From positions 529,628 to 593,627 of the forward strand of contig NZ_CP116619.1 of the NCBI RefSeq assembly GCF_030409055.1: 64,000 bases of DNA. Direction: 5' to 3'. A program made the translations under genes and the position numbers. The notes below the pieces were generated by a model. The model did no database searches. It saw only the letters and a list, made by a program, of their open reading frames with translations, and was not told the origin of the DNA. This document shows, piece by piece, positions 55,867 through 64,000 of this stretch (position 1 is its first letter; each line of letters opens with the position of its first letter). Origin of the DNA: Trichocoleus desertorum NBK24. GTDB taxonomy: Bacteria; Cyanobacteriota; Cyanobacteriia; FACHB-46.

Positions 55867-56553
55867 CTAATCTGAGGTTTGTAGGGAATTGTATTCTTTA
55901 CCATCCCAATAAATCATGCGGCTCGCTGATGCTGCTTTTGCCATCGAGATTCCTTCTCCCAAAGCTGAGATTGACTGATATTTAGTCATATTTTCCTTGG
56001 GGATCACTTCCCAAATATCATCAGCACCCAGCTTTTCTGGATCGTCGATAATAATTACTTCCTGAGTACCGCCATGAAAAATTGCCATCACAGAAGGAGA
56101 AGGTGATTCATTCTGAGCTGCTTTCTTCTTCAACATTAAAGCAATATCAGTTTTGTTATCACCGTTAAAATCCCCTCGGAGATATAGCGGTCTGATATCT
56201 CTAAACACCATGACATAGCGTTCATTCAGATTTTGCTTAAAAAAGGATTCCCTCACCCAACGGGGCACGTTGGCATATCTAATTTGAGCAATAAAAGCTG
56301 CTTGATCTGAAACGTCACCATAGCCTTCAACCGTTTGAGGATCGTAAGTGATGTCATAGCTTGCAGTTTGAGGAGAGCGTCCAGATGACTCGGTAGCACT
56401 GCTCTCTACTGTAGGGGTTGAGGTTTCAACCGGATTCTGAGAATTCTGTGTCCCTTCTACGGAAGTATTTACAGAAGGATTTGAGGAACAAGCGCTCGTC
56501 ATCCAGAACAGAAAACAAAGAACTATCCAGTGGCAAATTTGAGTTTTCTTCAC
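55867..56553 (-). CDS. Lipoprotein, unknown function
   Basis: 228 aa from a GTG start. Signal peptide with lipobox TSAC (MKKTQICHWIVLCFLFWMTSACSSNP), so membrane-anchored outside the cytoplasm. A Ser/Thr-rich linker (~25-65) leads to a domain with RDIRPLYLRGDFNGDNKTDIALMLKKKAAQN, an EF-hand-like/FG-GAP-like DxNxDxxxD calcium loop. Family not recognised. Confidence 0.75.
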   Translation of the reverse strand: MKKTQICHWIVLCFLFWMTSACSSNPSVNTSVEGTQNSQNPVETSTPTVESSATESSGRSPQTASYDITYDPQTVEGYGDVSDQAAFIAQIRYANVPRWVRESFFKQNLNERYVMVFRDIRPLYLRGDFNGDNKTDIALMLKKKAAQNESPSPSVMAIFHGGTQEVIIIDDPEKLGADDIWEVIPKENMTKYQSISALGEGISMAKAASASRMIYWDGKEYNSLQTSD

Positions 56554-56745
56554 AGTGTTTTTTCTTCTTCTAGCAAGATACTAGATGGCTTTAATTTCTT
56601 TGAGGAAATGTGAGCGATCGCCCCACTAAAAACTACTAGCGATCGCAATTCCTACAACACATTGATCCTGGAATTTATAGATACAGGGTGAAGGGCAGAC
56701 TCTTCGCAATTTAGTTGAAGAAATTTAGCTTTACCTAATAATTCT

Positions 56746-57216
56746 TTAAGCCAGGTTTTCTCGGTATTGAGTAGTGACCTGATCAATAAATGCCTGCCAT
56801 TGCTGGTCTGGAATCCAGATTCGGTACAGATCTTGAAGCGCTTCTTCAGGAGCCATTTTTTGGCATAGAGTACGATACAAAAACATAAAAGCGGATACTC
56901 GCATGTTGGCAGCACAGTGAACAAATACTTTTTTGTCCTGATTCGCTTTCATGACTGCAAAAAAATGTAGAGCATCTTCAACTTGAGGGTTTTCCCAGCT
57001 CACCGGAATGTGAACATACTGCATCCCTTGTTGCGTCACGATTTCCGCCTCGTTTGGCAAAGCATTGGTTGAGGTAGACAGAGCTAAATTCACCACCGTT
57101 TCATAACCTGCGGCTTGAAGAGCTGGGAATTGCTCGGCAGTCGGTTGTCCGGCGGTGCCAATCTGGTCAGCTAGATTCAGGAAGGCCCGAATTGATTCAA
57201 GTGGAGGGGTAGTCAT
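56746..57216 (-). CDS. Protein tyrosine phosphatase-like protein
   Basis: 156 aa from ATG 57216 (MTTPPLESIRAFLNLADQIGTAGQPTAEQFPALQAAGYETVVNL); an extension to 57399 would overlap the divergent gene. VFVHCAANMRVSAFMFLYR is the phosphate-binding loop, with Cys and Arg separated by four residues, as in DUF442/Blh-like relatives rather than the classical five. A dual-specificity-like fold; substrate unknown. Confidence 0.8.
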   Translation of the reverse strand: MTTPPLESIRAFLNLADQIGTAGQPTAEQFPALQAAGYETVVNLALSTSTNALPNEAEIVTQQGMQYVHIPVSWENPQVEDALHFFAVMKANQDKKVFVHCAANMRVSAFMFLYRTLCQKMAPEEALQDLYRIWIPDQQWQAFIDQVTTQYRENLA

Positions 57217-57330
57217 CTCGGTCTCCGGTATGGGTTGATTAGCGCAGGGCGATCGCTCGGAGATATAGCAACTAGGGGTATATTCAATCAACAGGTCAGC
57301 GTGCCAATACCCGCAAGCTAGAGACAAATC

Positions 57331-58320
57331 ATGCGCCCTCAGTATTCTTTTGTTGTTCCTATTTATAACGAAGAAGCCACGATTCCAGAGCTGTATCACC
57401 GCATCAGCAGCATCATGGATCGGATGGATGGGCCAGTAGAGTTGATATTAATCAATGATGGCAGTCGCGATCGCTCTCTAGAACTGCTCCGAGATCTGCA
57501 CCAACGCGATACGCGAGTGTGCTACTTGAGCTTGGCACGTAACTTTGGTCATCAAATTGCGGTAACGGCGGGGCTAAACTTTAGCCGTGGGCAAGTGGTA
57601 GTAATCCTGGATGCAGATTTGCAAGATCCACCAGAACTGATTCCTGACATGGTGGAAAAATGGCGGCAAGGCTATCAAGTGGTTTACGCACAACGCACCC
57701 AGCGCCACCGGGAAAGTTGGTTTAAGCGTTTCACGGCTTATGCTTTTTACCGCATCCTCAAGCAGCTAGCCGATGTCGAAATTCCTACTGATACCGGAGA
57801 TTTTTGTTTGCTCGATCGCCAAGTAGTTGATGTGTTGAATGCCATGCCAGAGCGCAATCGCTATATTCGGGGGTTGCGATCGTGGGTTGGCTTTCGACAA
57901 ACAGCAATTTTGTTCGAGCGAAACCCTCGCTTTGCGGGCGATGTGAAATATACCTTCCAGAAGTCCTTGGGGCTAGCCGTAAATGGGTTGGTCTCTTTCT
58001 CCAAAGTGCCGCTACGGATCTCAACTTACATTGGGTTGTTTTCGGCGGCGATCGCGCTGTGCATGGCCATTTTGGTGCTTTATTGGCGCTTTTTCGCCCC
58101 TGGTTCACCCTTGACGGGCTACGCAGCAATTATTGTGGCAATCTTCTTTCTCGGCGCAGTGCAATTGGTCAGCATTGGCATTTTGGGCGAATACATTGGC
58201 CGCATCTACGAAGAAATTAAAGGCAGACCACTCTATACCCTGGCCGAAGTGCAAGGCTTCCAAAAACCTGAGGCTCCTAGCCCTAAAGCAATCTCTAATG
58301 GTCATACCGAACGACGGTAG
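57331..58320 (+). CDS. DPM-like membrane glycosyltransferase (GT2)
   Basis: 329 aa. [44 protein letters not shown], and the DxD-type [22 protein letters not shown] form the GT-A domain of the dolichyl-phosphate mannose synthase/GtrB class. Two C-terminal membrane segments (~225-245 and ~262-290: [49 protein letters not shown]). It makes a polyprenyl-phosphate-linked sugar at the inner membrane. The sugar is not determined. Confidence 0.92.
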   Translation: MRPQYSFVVPIYNEEATIPELYHRISSIMDRMDGPVELILINDGSRDRSLELLRDLHQRDTRVCYLSLARNFGHQIAVTAGLNFSRGQVVVILDADLQDPPELIPDMVEKWRQGYQVVYAQRTQRHRESWFKRFTAYAFYRILKQLADVEIPTDTGDFCLLDRQVVDVLNAMPERNRYIRGLRSWVGFRQTAILFERNPRFAGDVKYTFQKSLGLAVNGLVSFSKVPLRISTYIGLFSAAIALCMAILVLYWRFFAPGSPLTGYAAIIVAIFFLGAVQLVSIGILGEYIGRIYEEIKGRPLYTLAEVQGFQKPEAPSPKAISNGHTERR

Positions 58321-58340
58321 AACATTGGGTAGGGCGATCG

Positions 58341-59360
58341 CTAACTGCTAACTGCCACCACCTGGCATGTTTCTGCCGATCGCCGAGCTGCGTCTGCCAC
58401 CTTCAAGGCGTACAAGCTGGCTTCTGGTGACACATATAAAGGAGTGCCTTTATAGAGATGGTCTAAGACATTGGCTGTATCTTTCGCAAATAGTCCCCGG
58501 CGTCCGCCTACCTCCACGACATGCTCACCATCGGCTTGGATGAGAGTGCCGCGATCGCCATCAAAGACTAAAGCTCCTTCAGTTCCTTGCACTTCAAAGG
58601 TACGAGCCGATTGCCATAGCGTTTCGCCTTTGCCATAGGTGACTTCGGCTAACACACCACTGGCAAAATTCAAATGGGCTGTACACAAGCACGCTTGATA
58701 GAATCTAGGCTCTTGAGCGGTTTCAGGGTGGCTCCAATACCGCGCCTGACAACTCACACTTGCAACTTCCCCAAACAAATCGGTCAAGCGATGAATGCGA
58801 GACGTGGCCCCCGAAAAGGGAAAGCCAAACAATTCTGACTGATAAGTCCATTTCTGCGGAGCAGGATGTTGGGGATTGAGCGTGGTGTAGCGGGCGTAAA
58901 AGACCGAGCCGACTTGCGGCAAAGACTTGACTAGAGCCTGATGCAAGCCACCCAGTAGCTCAATATGCTCGACGTGTAGCAATTTGTTCTGAGTCTTGGC
59001 TAGGTCAATTAGTGCTTCTGCTTCAGCGACATCCAAAGCCAGCGGATACTCCACCACAACATGCTTGCCTGCTTCCAGCGCCGCCCGTGCGATCGCCCCG
59101 TGATCCCGATTCACCGTACAGATCACCACCAAATCAATCTCAGAGCGATCGAGTAAAGCTTGCCAGTTGTCTAGTGCCTCAGCTTGGTAAGTTTGGCTGA
59201 AAGCCCTTGTTCTTTCTAGGTCGTGGCCTGCAACGGATACTAGTTGCGATCGCGAATCTGCCTGGAGTGCCTCCGCTCGTAGCTTCGCCGCATAACCAGT
59301 GCCAACCAAGCCCACTTTTAGGGGGAATGGGGCCGTTTCCTTAGAGAAATAAGTTGTCAC
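58341..59360 (-). CDS. Gfo/Idh/MocA-family oxidoreductase
   Basis: 339 aa from a GTG start. The Rossmann motif GLVGTGYAAKLRAEALQ near the N-terminus, then GKHVVVEYPLALDVAEAEALIDLA (EKP-like motif as EYPL), and a C-terminal beta-sheet domain. NAD(P)-dependent oxidation/reduction of a sugar or related polyol. EYP in place of EKP loses the catalytic Lys, so the reaction may differ. Divergent from petF, with a perfect palindrome between. Confidence 0.85.
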   Translation of the reverse strand: MTTYFSKETAPFPLKVGLVGTGYAAKLRAEALQADSRSQLVSVAGHDLERTRAFSQTYQAEALDNWQALLDRSEIDLVVICTVNRDHGAIARAALEAGKHVVVEYPLALDVAEAEALIDLAKTQNKLLHVEHIELLGGLHQALVKSLPQVGSVFYARYTTLNPQHPAPQKWTYQSELFGFPFSGATSRIHRLTDLFGEVASVSCQARYWSHPETAQEPRFYQACLCTAHLNFASGVLAEVTYGKGETLWQSARTFEVQGTEGALVFDGDRGTLIQADGEHVVEVGGRRGLFAKDTANVLDHLYKGTPLYVSPEASLYALKVADAARRSAETCQVVAVSS

Positions 59361-59521
59361 AGATACAAGCCCGAATCAGTTTTATGAAAAAGATTGCGAA
59401 CCTATAGATTACCGAATTATTTTTATCTGGTAAGCAGATTTTTTCAGAACCCAATTAACTAGACTTATTGATGAATTCTAATAAGACAGATAATCCTTAC
59501 TAATTTATCACTCGATTTTGG

Positions 59522-59543
59522 GACAAATAGAATTCTATTTGTC
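59522..59543. promoter_or_regulatory. Perfect 22-base palindrome, putative operator
   Basis: GACAAATAGAA facing its exact complement TTCTATTTGTC without spacer. It is placed between two divergent genes, about 160 bases from the oxidoreductase start and 300 from petF. Perfect symmetry suggests a dimeric regulator site; the protein is unknown. Confidence 0.5.
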
Positions 59544-59566
59544 AACCACCAAACCCTCATAGCACC

Positions 59567-59589
59567 TCAGTTTTGGGTCGCAAAACTGA
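59567..59589. promoter_or_regulatory. Second dyad upstream of petF
   Basis: TCAGTTTT (59567-59574), 7-base spacer, AAAACTGA (59582-59589). Either a hairpin or an operator. Confidence 0.35.
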
Positions 59590-59844
59590 TAAATAGACCC
59601 AGAAGCGACTAGCAAAAGTCCATTTAGTCAAGCTTTTGACCGTCCCATAAGTATAAGTAGATCAAATAGCCAAATTTCATTACGAATCCCATTCAACCCA
59701 ACACCTGATTTGGTGTTACAAGTTTTAAGTTTTCCCGTAGTATCTAGAAGTGAAGCTGATTCAGGAAGCGATTACTCAGGAAATTATCTGACGCTAGCTT
59801 TCTATGCACTTCACATGCCGATTATTGAACAGAGAGGACTACTG

Positions 59845-60144
59845 ATGCCAACTTTTAAGGTCACCTTGATCAACGAGGCTGAAGGGCTTAACACCACTAT
59901 TGAAGTTCCTGATGACGAGTACATTCTCGACGCTGCCGAAGAGCAAGGAATCGACCTTCCTTACTCCTGTCGTGCTGGTGCTTGCTCTACCTGCGCTGGC
60001 AAAATCACTAGCGGCAGCATTGATCAAAGCGATCAGTCCTTCTTGGATGACGACCAAATTGAAGCTGGTTTTGTGCTAACTTGCGTGGCTTACCCCACCT
60101 CCGATTGCACCATCATGACCCACCAAGAAGAAGAACTGTACTAA
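59845..60144 (+). CDS. petF: Plant-type [2Fe-2S] ferredoxin
   Basis: 99 aa from ATG 59845 ([34 protein letters not shown]), which follows GAGAGG. Cluster ligands are Cys in [15 protein letters not shown] (C-X4-C-X2-C) and Cys in VLTCVAYP. Carries electrons from photosystem I to FNR, nitrogen assimilation, desaturases and thioredoxin reductase. The EEELY end is typical. A longer reading from 59710 adds 45 residues absent from the family. Confidence 0.97.
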   Translation: MPTFKVTLINEAEGLNTTIEVPDDEYILDAAEEQGIDLPYSCRAGACSTCAGKITSGSIDQSDQSFLDDDQIEAGFVLTCVAYPTSDCTIMTHQEEELY

Positions 60145-60160
60145 AAATTTTCTTTCCAAT

Positions 60161-60197
60161 AGGCAGGAGTGCAAATTGTGCTACCTGCCTTATTTTT
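60161..60197. terminator. petF terminator
   Basis: AGGCAGG (60161-60167) pairs with CCTGCCT (60184-60190), with an inner GCA/TGC stem, followed by TATTTTTT. An intrinsic terminator ending at the convergent SpoIID-like gene. Confidence 0.8.
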
Positions 60198-61930
60198 TAG
60201 CTTTTAGGTGCTGACTCAGGAGAGGGAGCCCGCCAAAAGGTCAAGGCTTGGCTAATCGGCTGAATCTGAGTACCGGGGTAATAGAAGTTCAGAATTTGTC
60301 CACTGGTCCACCCTAGGCGACCGAGCCGATAAGACCCAGTTTGGCTCATGCCAACACCATGACCTAGCCCACCACCTACAAAGGCATAACCCTTAAGAAC
60401 TTTATTCGCTGCATAGATAGGGTCTAAGTAAAAGAGGGTGCTGTTGGGGGCATAGAAAGCATTGAGAATGTCATCTTTTTCTAACTCGATCGCACCCACA
60501 TCCGTCTGGGCCACCATTTTTTGTACTCGTCCGGCGGGCGATCGCTGGGTAACCTGAAGCTGCTGAATCGCTGTGAAGTTAGCCAAGGGATGTTTATTGC
60601 CCTGCAAGTACTTCTTCAAGTCTTGGGTGAGCTGAGCTAAGCTACTTTCCTCTCGCCAGCGGAACATATCCCACCCTTCTTCATTGAAGCCTTTACGTTG
60701 CGTAATAAAGGTGCGGAGATTTTGCTCATCAGCCAAGCTACGGCGCGACAAATCCCAAATACTAGCGGCTGAATCGACTACCGCCCGCAAATAAGGCCGA
60801 GGTGGGCCATTCCAGACGTCATTAAAGGGTGCGGTCACACCCCCTGTAGTGGAGGAGTATAAAGCATCGACCAACTCATTTTGATAAGTCAGCACCAAGC
60901 CACGAGTGGCAGCGATCGCGCGATCGGCTTCAGGGGTCGTTCCCGTTAGTCCCCAATAGACTTGGCATTGAGTATCGGCACAAAGCTCATAACCATCGAT
61001 CGCAAAGCGGCGTAAGTTACGCAAAACATAGGTACGAGCCAAAATTGCTTGAGCCTCAACCGCAGGCTGGGGTGCGCCTCCACCAATTTCATGCGGCACA
61101 ACTCCCCGCAGATAAGTTTCGATCGGGACTTGGTTGACAAGTGTATAAGTGCCGTAAGTGTTAGGTTGCAGACGCAGTGTACCCGCATACAGACGACTGG
61201 CTTGGTTCTCTTTGGCAATTTGTTCGGCGGTCTTATCTTTCGCTTTGGTGCCTTGAGTCACCTGGACTAGATTGCTACTACTAACGACTTGCAACTGATC
61301 CCTGGTGTAGCGATAGCCATCCACCACAAACGAAGCTTTCGGTACCTGAGCCAGCACTTGCGAATCAACGTAGGCAGTGTTATTGCCTTGGTCTTGTAAG
61401 CTTTGCAGGAGTAAGCGCCGCAGCAACGGCGAGCTATACACATCCCGCTTGGCCCAAACTTGCCAACGATCTGGTTGCGCTACCTCAACCTCAATGCCTT
61501 GCGATCGCCACTTTTCAGCACTGTCTTCCGCACTCTCAAAGCTGCGATGAGTACTCAAAACCACTCGTTCGCTGACTTGTGGCTCTGGCAGAGGTTGCAT
61601 CACCACATCAACTTTCATCTTGCTAGTGCTGAGACTTTGGCGCTTCCCTCCGGTTTCAAACGTTAGCGTGAGGCGATCGCCCGCTGGAGCTTGGAGCGTT
61701 AGCTCATCAGCAGGTTTGGTGCCAAATCGTTGCACTACGCCAATTTGTAGCTGTGGTTCGGCGGGCGCTGCCGAGACCCTACCAGAGGTGCCTAGACTAG
61801 CCAAGCAAGCGGCGATCGCCAGACCCGATAACCGCATTAGCCAAGGGAGAGGCAATTGGTTGGTTTGAATCTTCAAGTTTTTAGATTTAGGGTAATCAAT
61901 CGGCTGAAGCGTTTGGCTCACAGGTCGCTG
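60197..61930 (-). CDS. SpoIID/LytB-domain protein
   Basis: About 577 aa from ATG 61930 (MQRPVSQTLQP); a 37-codon extension is unlikely. A hydrophobic segment near residues 30-50 (LPWLMRLSGLAIAACLASLGTSGRVSAA) is a signal peptide or anchor. Residues ~130-180 look SPOR-like (HRSFESAEDSAEKWRSQGIEVEVAQPDRWQVWAKRDVY). The SpoIID domain includes VPHEIGGGAPQPAVEAQAILARTY, YWGLTGTTPEADRAIAATRGLVL and GHGVGMSQTGSYRLGRLGWTSGQILNFYYPG. Family members are lytic transglycosylases or amidase enhancers acting on peptidoglycan. Confidence 0.92.
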   Translation of the reverse strand, partial: QRPVSQTLQPIDYPKSKNLKIQTNQLPLPWLMRLSGLAIAACLASLGTSGRVSAAPAEPQLQIGVVQRFGTKPADELTLQAPAGDRLTLTFETGGKRQSLSTSKMKVDVVMQPLPEPQVSERVVLSTHRSFESAEDSAEKWRSQGIEVEVAQPDRWQVWAKRDVYSSPLLRRLLLQSLQDQGNNTAYVDSQVLAQVPKASFVVDGYRYTRDQLQVVSSSNLVQVTQGTKAKDKTAEQIAKENQASRLYAGTLRLQPNTYGTYTLVNQVPIETYLRGVVPHEIGGGAPQPAVEAQAILARTYVLRNLRRFAIDGYELCADTQCQVYWGLTGTTPEADRAIAATRGLVLTYQNELVDALYSSTTGGVTAPFNDVWNGPPRPYLRAVVDSAASIWDLSRRSLADEQNLRTFITQRKGFNEEGWDMFRWREESSLAQLTQDLKKYLQGNKHPLANFTAIQQLQVTQRSPAGRVQKMVAQTDVGAIELEKDDILNAFYAPNSTLFYLDPIYAANKVLKGYAFVGGGLGHGVGMSQTGSYRLGRLGWTSGQILNFYYPGTQIQPISQALTFWRAPSPESAPKS

Positions 61931-62089
61931 CATTGCAAGAAGACTTCTTTGACAGAATACGCCACTTCGACGAAAAAAACCGGGGAAAAGAGCCGTAAAA
62001 ACCATTGATGAACCATAAAAAATATTGCAACTCATAGTCATAACGAGTATGATTTAGAATATAAGCAACACATCGCTCAGCAACATCCG

Positions 62090-62353
62090 ATGTCAAGAGT
62101 TGAAGATATCCCCATCCAAAAAATTCGTCGTCCTTTATTCCGCCAAAACGACCAAGCCAAAGTTGCAGCTCTAATGACCTCCATTCAAGCAGAGGGCTTA
62201 AGAGAACCCATTGATGTCTTGGAAGTTGAGGGCGAGTACTACGGTTTCTCTGGTTGCCACCGCTTTGAGGCTTGTAGTCGATTAGGTCATGAAACGATCC
62301 GCTGCAATGTACGTCGGGCTCCGCGATCGGTTTTGCGGATGCACCTGGCCTAG
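62090..62353 (+). CDS. srx: Sulfiredoxin
   Basis: 87 aa. VEDIPIQKIRRPLFRQND...KVAALMTSIQAEGLREPIDVLEVEGEYYGFSGCHRFEACSRLGHETIRCNVRRA is the whole sulfiredoxin domain, with the catalytic Cys in FSGCHR. It repairs over-oxidised peroxiredoxin using ATP. The fold is ParB-like, so a ParB/RepB-type label is possible from fold alone, but the Cys in GCHR decides. Divergent from the SpoIID-like gene and followed by dps. Confidence 0.93.
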   Translation: MSRVEDIPIQKIRRPLFRQNDQAKVAALMTSIQAEGLREPIDVLEVEGEYYGFSGCHRFEACSRLGHETIRCNVRRAPRSVLRMHLA

Positions 62354-62484
62354 GTTGGCGGCACCAACTTGGTAAACTGCCCTTTAGGTTTACCCGTTAC
62401 GTTTAGCTATCTACTACCTGCCATAATCTAGTTGCAGGCTGAGCAGTAAGCTAACAAAATTTTTTAGTTACCAACGGAGATACT

Positions 62485-62976
62485 ATGCAAGCTCAATCTA
62501 AAGGTATCGCCATTAATATTGGCATTGACGAAGCAGACCGCAAGGAAATTGTAGACGGGCTCTCGCGTCTGCTCGCAGACACCTACACGCTTTACCTCAA
62601 AACTCATAACTTCCACTGGAACGTAACGGGTCCAATGTTCCAGACTCTCCACCTCATGTTCGAGACTCAGTACAACGAGTTAGCTTTGGCCGTAGATCTG
62701 ATTGCAGAGCGGATTCGGGCCTTAGGATTTCCTGCTCCCGGCACCTACAGCGATTTTGCTCGCCTCAGTTCCATTGAGGAAACCCCTGGCGTTCCCTCGG
62801 CTGACGAAATGATTCGTCTTCTAGTAGCAGGTCAAGAAGCTGTGGTTCGCACTGCTCGTTCTGTGTTTCCTGCCACAGAGCGCGTCAACGATGAGCCTAC
62901 CGCTGACCTACTAACCCAGCGGATGCAAATTCACGAAAAAACTGCTTGGATGCTAAGAAGCTTGCTCGATCAGTAA
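62485..62976 (+). CDS. dps: Dps-family ferritin-like protein
   Basis: 163 aa. [61 protein letters not shown] carries the inter-subunit ferroxidase ligands (His, His/Trp context, Asp, Glu). The dodecamer stores iron using hydrogen peroxide and protects DNA. First of two Dps-type genes around the GrpE-like gene. Confidence 0.95.
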   Translation: MQAQSKGIAINIGIDEADRKEIVDGLSRLLADTYTLYLKTHNFHWNVTGPMFQTLHLMFETQYNELALAVDLIAERIRALGFPAPGTYSDFARLSSIEETPGVPSADEMIRLLVAGQEAVVRTARSVFPATERVNDEPTADLLTQRMQIHEKTAWMLRSLLDQ

Positions 62977-63021
62977 CTTTTTGAACCAGAGGTTCTGCTT
63001 AATTAGTGCAGGGTTTATTTG

Positions 63022-63060
63022 CGGGTAGATCATGAGATGGTATTACTTCAGAGCTACCCG
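63022..63060 (+). promoter_or_regulatory. Inverted repeat upstream of the HTH-GrpE-like gene
   Basis: CGGGTAG (63022-63028) faces CTACCCG (63054-63060), 15 bases before the start at 63075. Possibly an operator or leader hairpin; the loop is long. Confidence 0.35.
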
Positions 63061-63074
63061 TTGATGCAATTAGG

Positions 63075-63764
63075 ATGACCCAATCGAACTCTCCAGACTA
63101 CACCCATCAGTTGCGACAGCTTATGCAACAGGTGGGTGTTTCTAGCTTTAAATCCCTCAGCGAAACAGCTAGCGTGTCAGAGTGGCAAGTGAGGCAACTG
63201 CGGCAAGGCCAAGCGGCTCAGATGCGAGCAGAAGCTTTGATCAAGCTGAGCCAAGTACTGCAAATTTCCTTACCTGAACTAATCACTACTTTTTCCCAGG
63301 TGACACTCAAGACCGATGTAGCAGATGTTCAGACAACTTTAGACCAAACAACTGCAAATGCTGAGATAGCAGCCCTGAAATTGGAATATGAGCGATCGCA
63401 AGCACAGCTAGCTCAACAACGCGAGGTACTTTGGCAAGAGTTTCAGCAAACTACCTTACAGACGATCGAGTCTTGGTTGTTGCAATGGCCCACAGCGGCT
63501 TATGCCGCCCAACAAAACCCTCAAGCTCCAGCAGTCAGGCTGTTGCCACTATTGCGACCGATTGAAGCCCTGTTGCAGCAATGGGGTATAGAAGCGATCG
63601 CTGAAGTTGGCACAGAACTACCCTACGACCCAACTCAACATCAACTAATGGAAGGAATCGCTCAACCTGGCGATCGCATGCGAGTGCGTTACACAGGCTA
63701 TCGTCAGGGCGAAAAACTCCTCTATCGCGCCAAAGTTAGCCCCCTAGTTTCCAGCAAAACCTAA
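63075..63764 (+). CDS. HTH protein with GrpE-like C-terminal domain
   Basis: 229 aa. Residues 1-~70 look like a Cro/C1-type helix-turn-helix (SFKSLSETASVSEWQVRQLRQGQAAQMRAEALIKLSQVLQISLPELI). Residues ~90-130 are a coiled coil. The end (LLPLLRPIEALLQQWGIEAIAEVGTELPYDPTQHQLMEGIAQPGDRMRVRYTGYRQGEKLLYRAKVSPL) matches the GrpE beta domain, which opens the DnaK nucleotide-binding site. The order HTH, helix, GrpE-head is unusual. It may couple DnaK exchange to DNA binding; that is inference. Confidence 0.75.
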   Translation: MTQSNSPDYTHQLRQLMQQVGVSSFKSLSETASVSEWQVRQLRQGQAAQMRAEALIKLSQVLQISLPELITTFSQVTLKTDVADVQTTLDQTTANAEIAALKLEYERSQAQLAQQREVLWQEFQQTTLQTIESWLLQWPTAAYAAQQNPQAPAVRLLPLLRPIEALLQQWGIEAIAEVGTELPYDPTQHQLMEGIAQPGDRMRVRYTGYRQGEKLLYRAKVSPLVSSKT

Positions 63765-63893
63765 AGACTCGCGCTTTAGCATCCGCCAAGATTCAGAACT
63801 CGTATCTCTTACATAATCTCTCATTCGGCTGATGCTGCAATTGTGTGGATTTGTTGCAGTAGTAAGAGAGCCGAAGCGTGGAGAAAAATAAAA

Positions 63894-64000
63894 ATGCGTA
63901 AGTTAAACATTGGTTTGACCGAAGAACAGCGTCAAGGCGTGGTTGGTTTGCTCAATCGCGACTTGTCTGATGCTTATTTACTTTTGATCAAAACTAAGAA
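63894..64000 (+). CDS. Second Dps-family protein, cut by the window end
   Basis: The first 35 codons (MRKLNIGLTEEQRQGVVGLLNRDLSDAYLLLIKTKK) read as the N-terminal helix of a Dps protein. ATG 63894 lies after GTGGAG. It is not a copy of the first dps (different N-terminus), so a second, diverged Dps. Confidence 0.85.
   Translation, partial: MRKLNIGLTEEQRQGVVGLLNRDLSDAYLLLIKTK

Larger units (their letters stand above)
59361..59844. other. Long divergent region between oxidoreductase gene and petF
   Basis: About 484 bases, AT-rich, without a convincing gene; the open frame upstream of petF from 59710 is a non-family extension. It contains the 22-base palindrome and the second dyad listed separately. 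The petF promoter and leader should lie here. Confidence 0.55.

Noticed and set aside
59710-59844. Longer ferredoxin with 45-residue extension
   Set aside because: The extension has no family match, and ATG 59845 has a ribosome site and the family N-terminus.
62090-62353. ParB/partition function for the 87-aa protein
   Set aside because: ParB-like fold, but the FSGCHR motif with Cys identifies sulfiredoxin.
1-64000. CRISPR array, tRNA or rRNA genes
   Set aside because: No regularly spaced repeats and no tRNA T-loop or rRNA sequence was seen in the spacers, on either strand, by eye.

Overview
The window is a stretch of a cyanobacterial chromosome. The octamer GCGATCGC (the HIP1 element typical of cyanobacteria) recurs throughout. 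Cyanobacterial and plastid-lineage genes are present: ndhM, plant-type [2Fe-2S] ferredoxin (petF), Ycf66-like, HHL1-like, a DesA-type desaturase and an EGY-like membrane protease. The genus cannot be fixed from the sequence. No rRNA, tRNA or CRISPR array was seen.

Layout. 1-5342 (minus) is the start of a non-ribosomal peptide synthetase locus: a complete C-A-T protein followed, with a 4-nt overlap, by a second NRPS with an N-terminal TubC-like docking segment that runs off the left edge. 5.5-12.9 kb holds a GNAT, gnd, a Ycf66-like gene, ileS and a VOC protein. 12.9-16.8 kb carries two ParA paralogues flanking an HHL1-like gene; the second lies in an AT-rich, HIP1-free three-gene unit (nuclease-like, ParA, small lysine-rich protein). 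17.1-20.5 kb has three glycosyltransferases. 20.8-31 kb has an 817-aa orphan, a zinc-ribbon membrane protein, a PilP-like lipoprotein, desA, thrC, a coiled-coil protein, an M50 protease and a degenerate MBL-fold protein. 31-33.5 kb is a UDP-xylose pathway pair (UXS, ugd). 34.3-47.5 kb is mostly housekeeping: lepA, a histidine kinase, Nfu, a GH57 enzyme, serS-rseP-nth-rpsN, and overlapping map-aat.

47.5-52.7 kb is a plasticity hotspot. After a UPF0175/DUF3368 toxin-antitoxin pair, an ISKra4-type element (A) sits inside an unrecognised gene. Element A was itself invaded by a second ISKra4-type element (B) and by an ISAzo13-type element (C). All three insertions can be resolved to the base from terminal inverted repeats and target-site duplications of 8, 8 and 5 bp. 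Removing B and C restores the local reading frame of A at both junctions. Removing A plus one copy of a 38-bp tandem duplication restores a 176-codon host gene.

52.8-64 kb returns to chromosomal genes: a membrane-anchored orphan, a histidine phosphatase, ndhM, a PTP-like protein, a DPM-like glycosyltransferase, a Gfo/Idh/MocA oxidoreductase, petF behind a perfect 22-bp palindrome, a SpoIID-like protein, then a stress-related run of sulfiredoxin, Dps, an HTH-GrpE-like protein and a second Dps cut by the right edge.

The best candidates for new biology are the ParA/nuclease/small-protein unit at 14.7-16.8 kb, the HTH-GrpE-like protein between two dps genes, and the palindrome between petF and the oxidoreductase. 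The nested insertion hotspot is the best-supported unusual structure. Functional statements rest on motif recognition by eye, with no database search.
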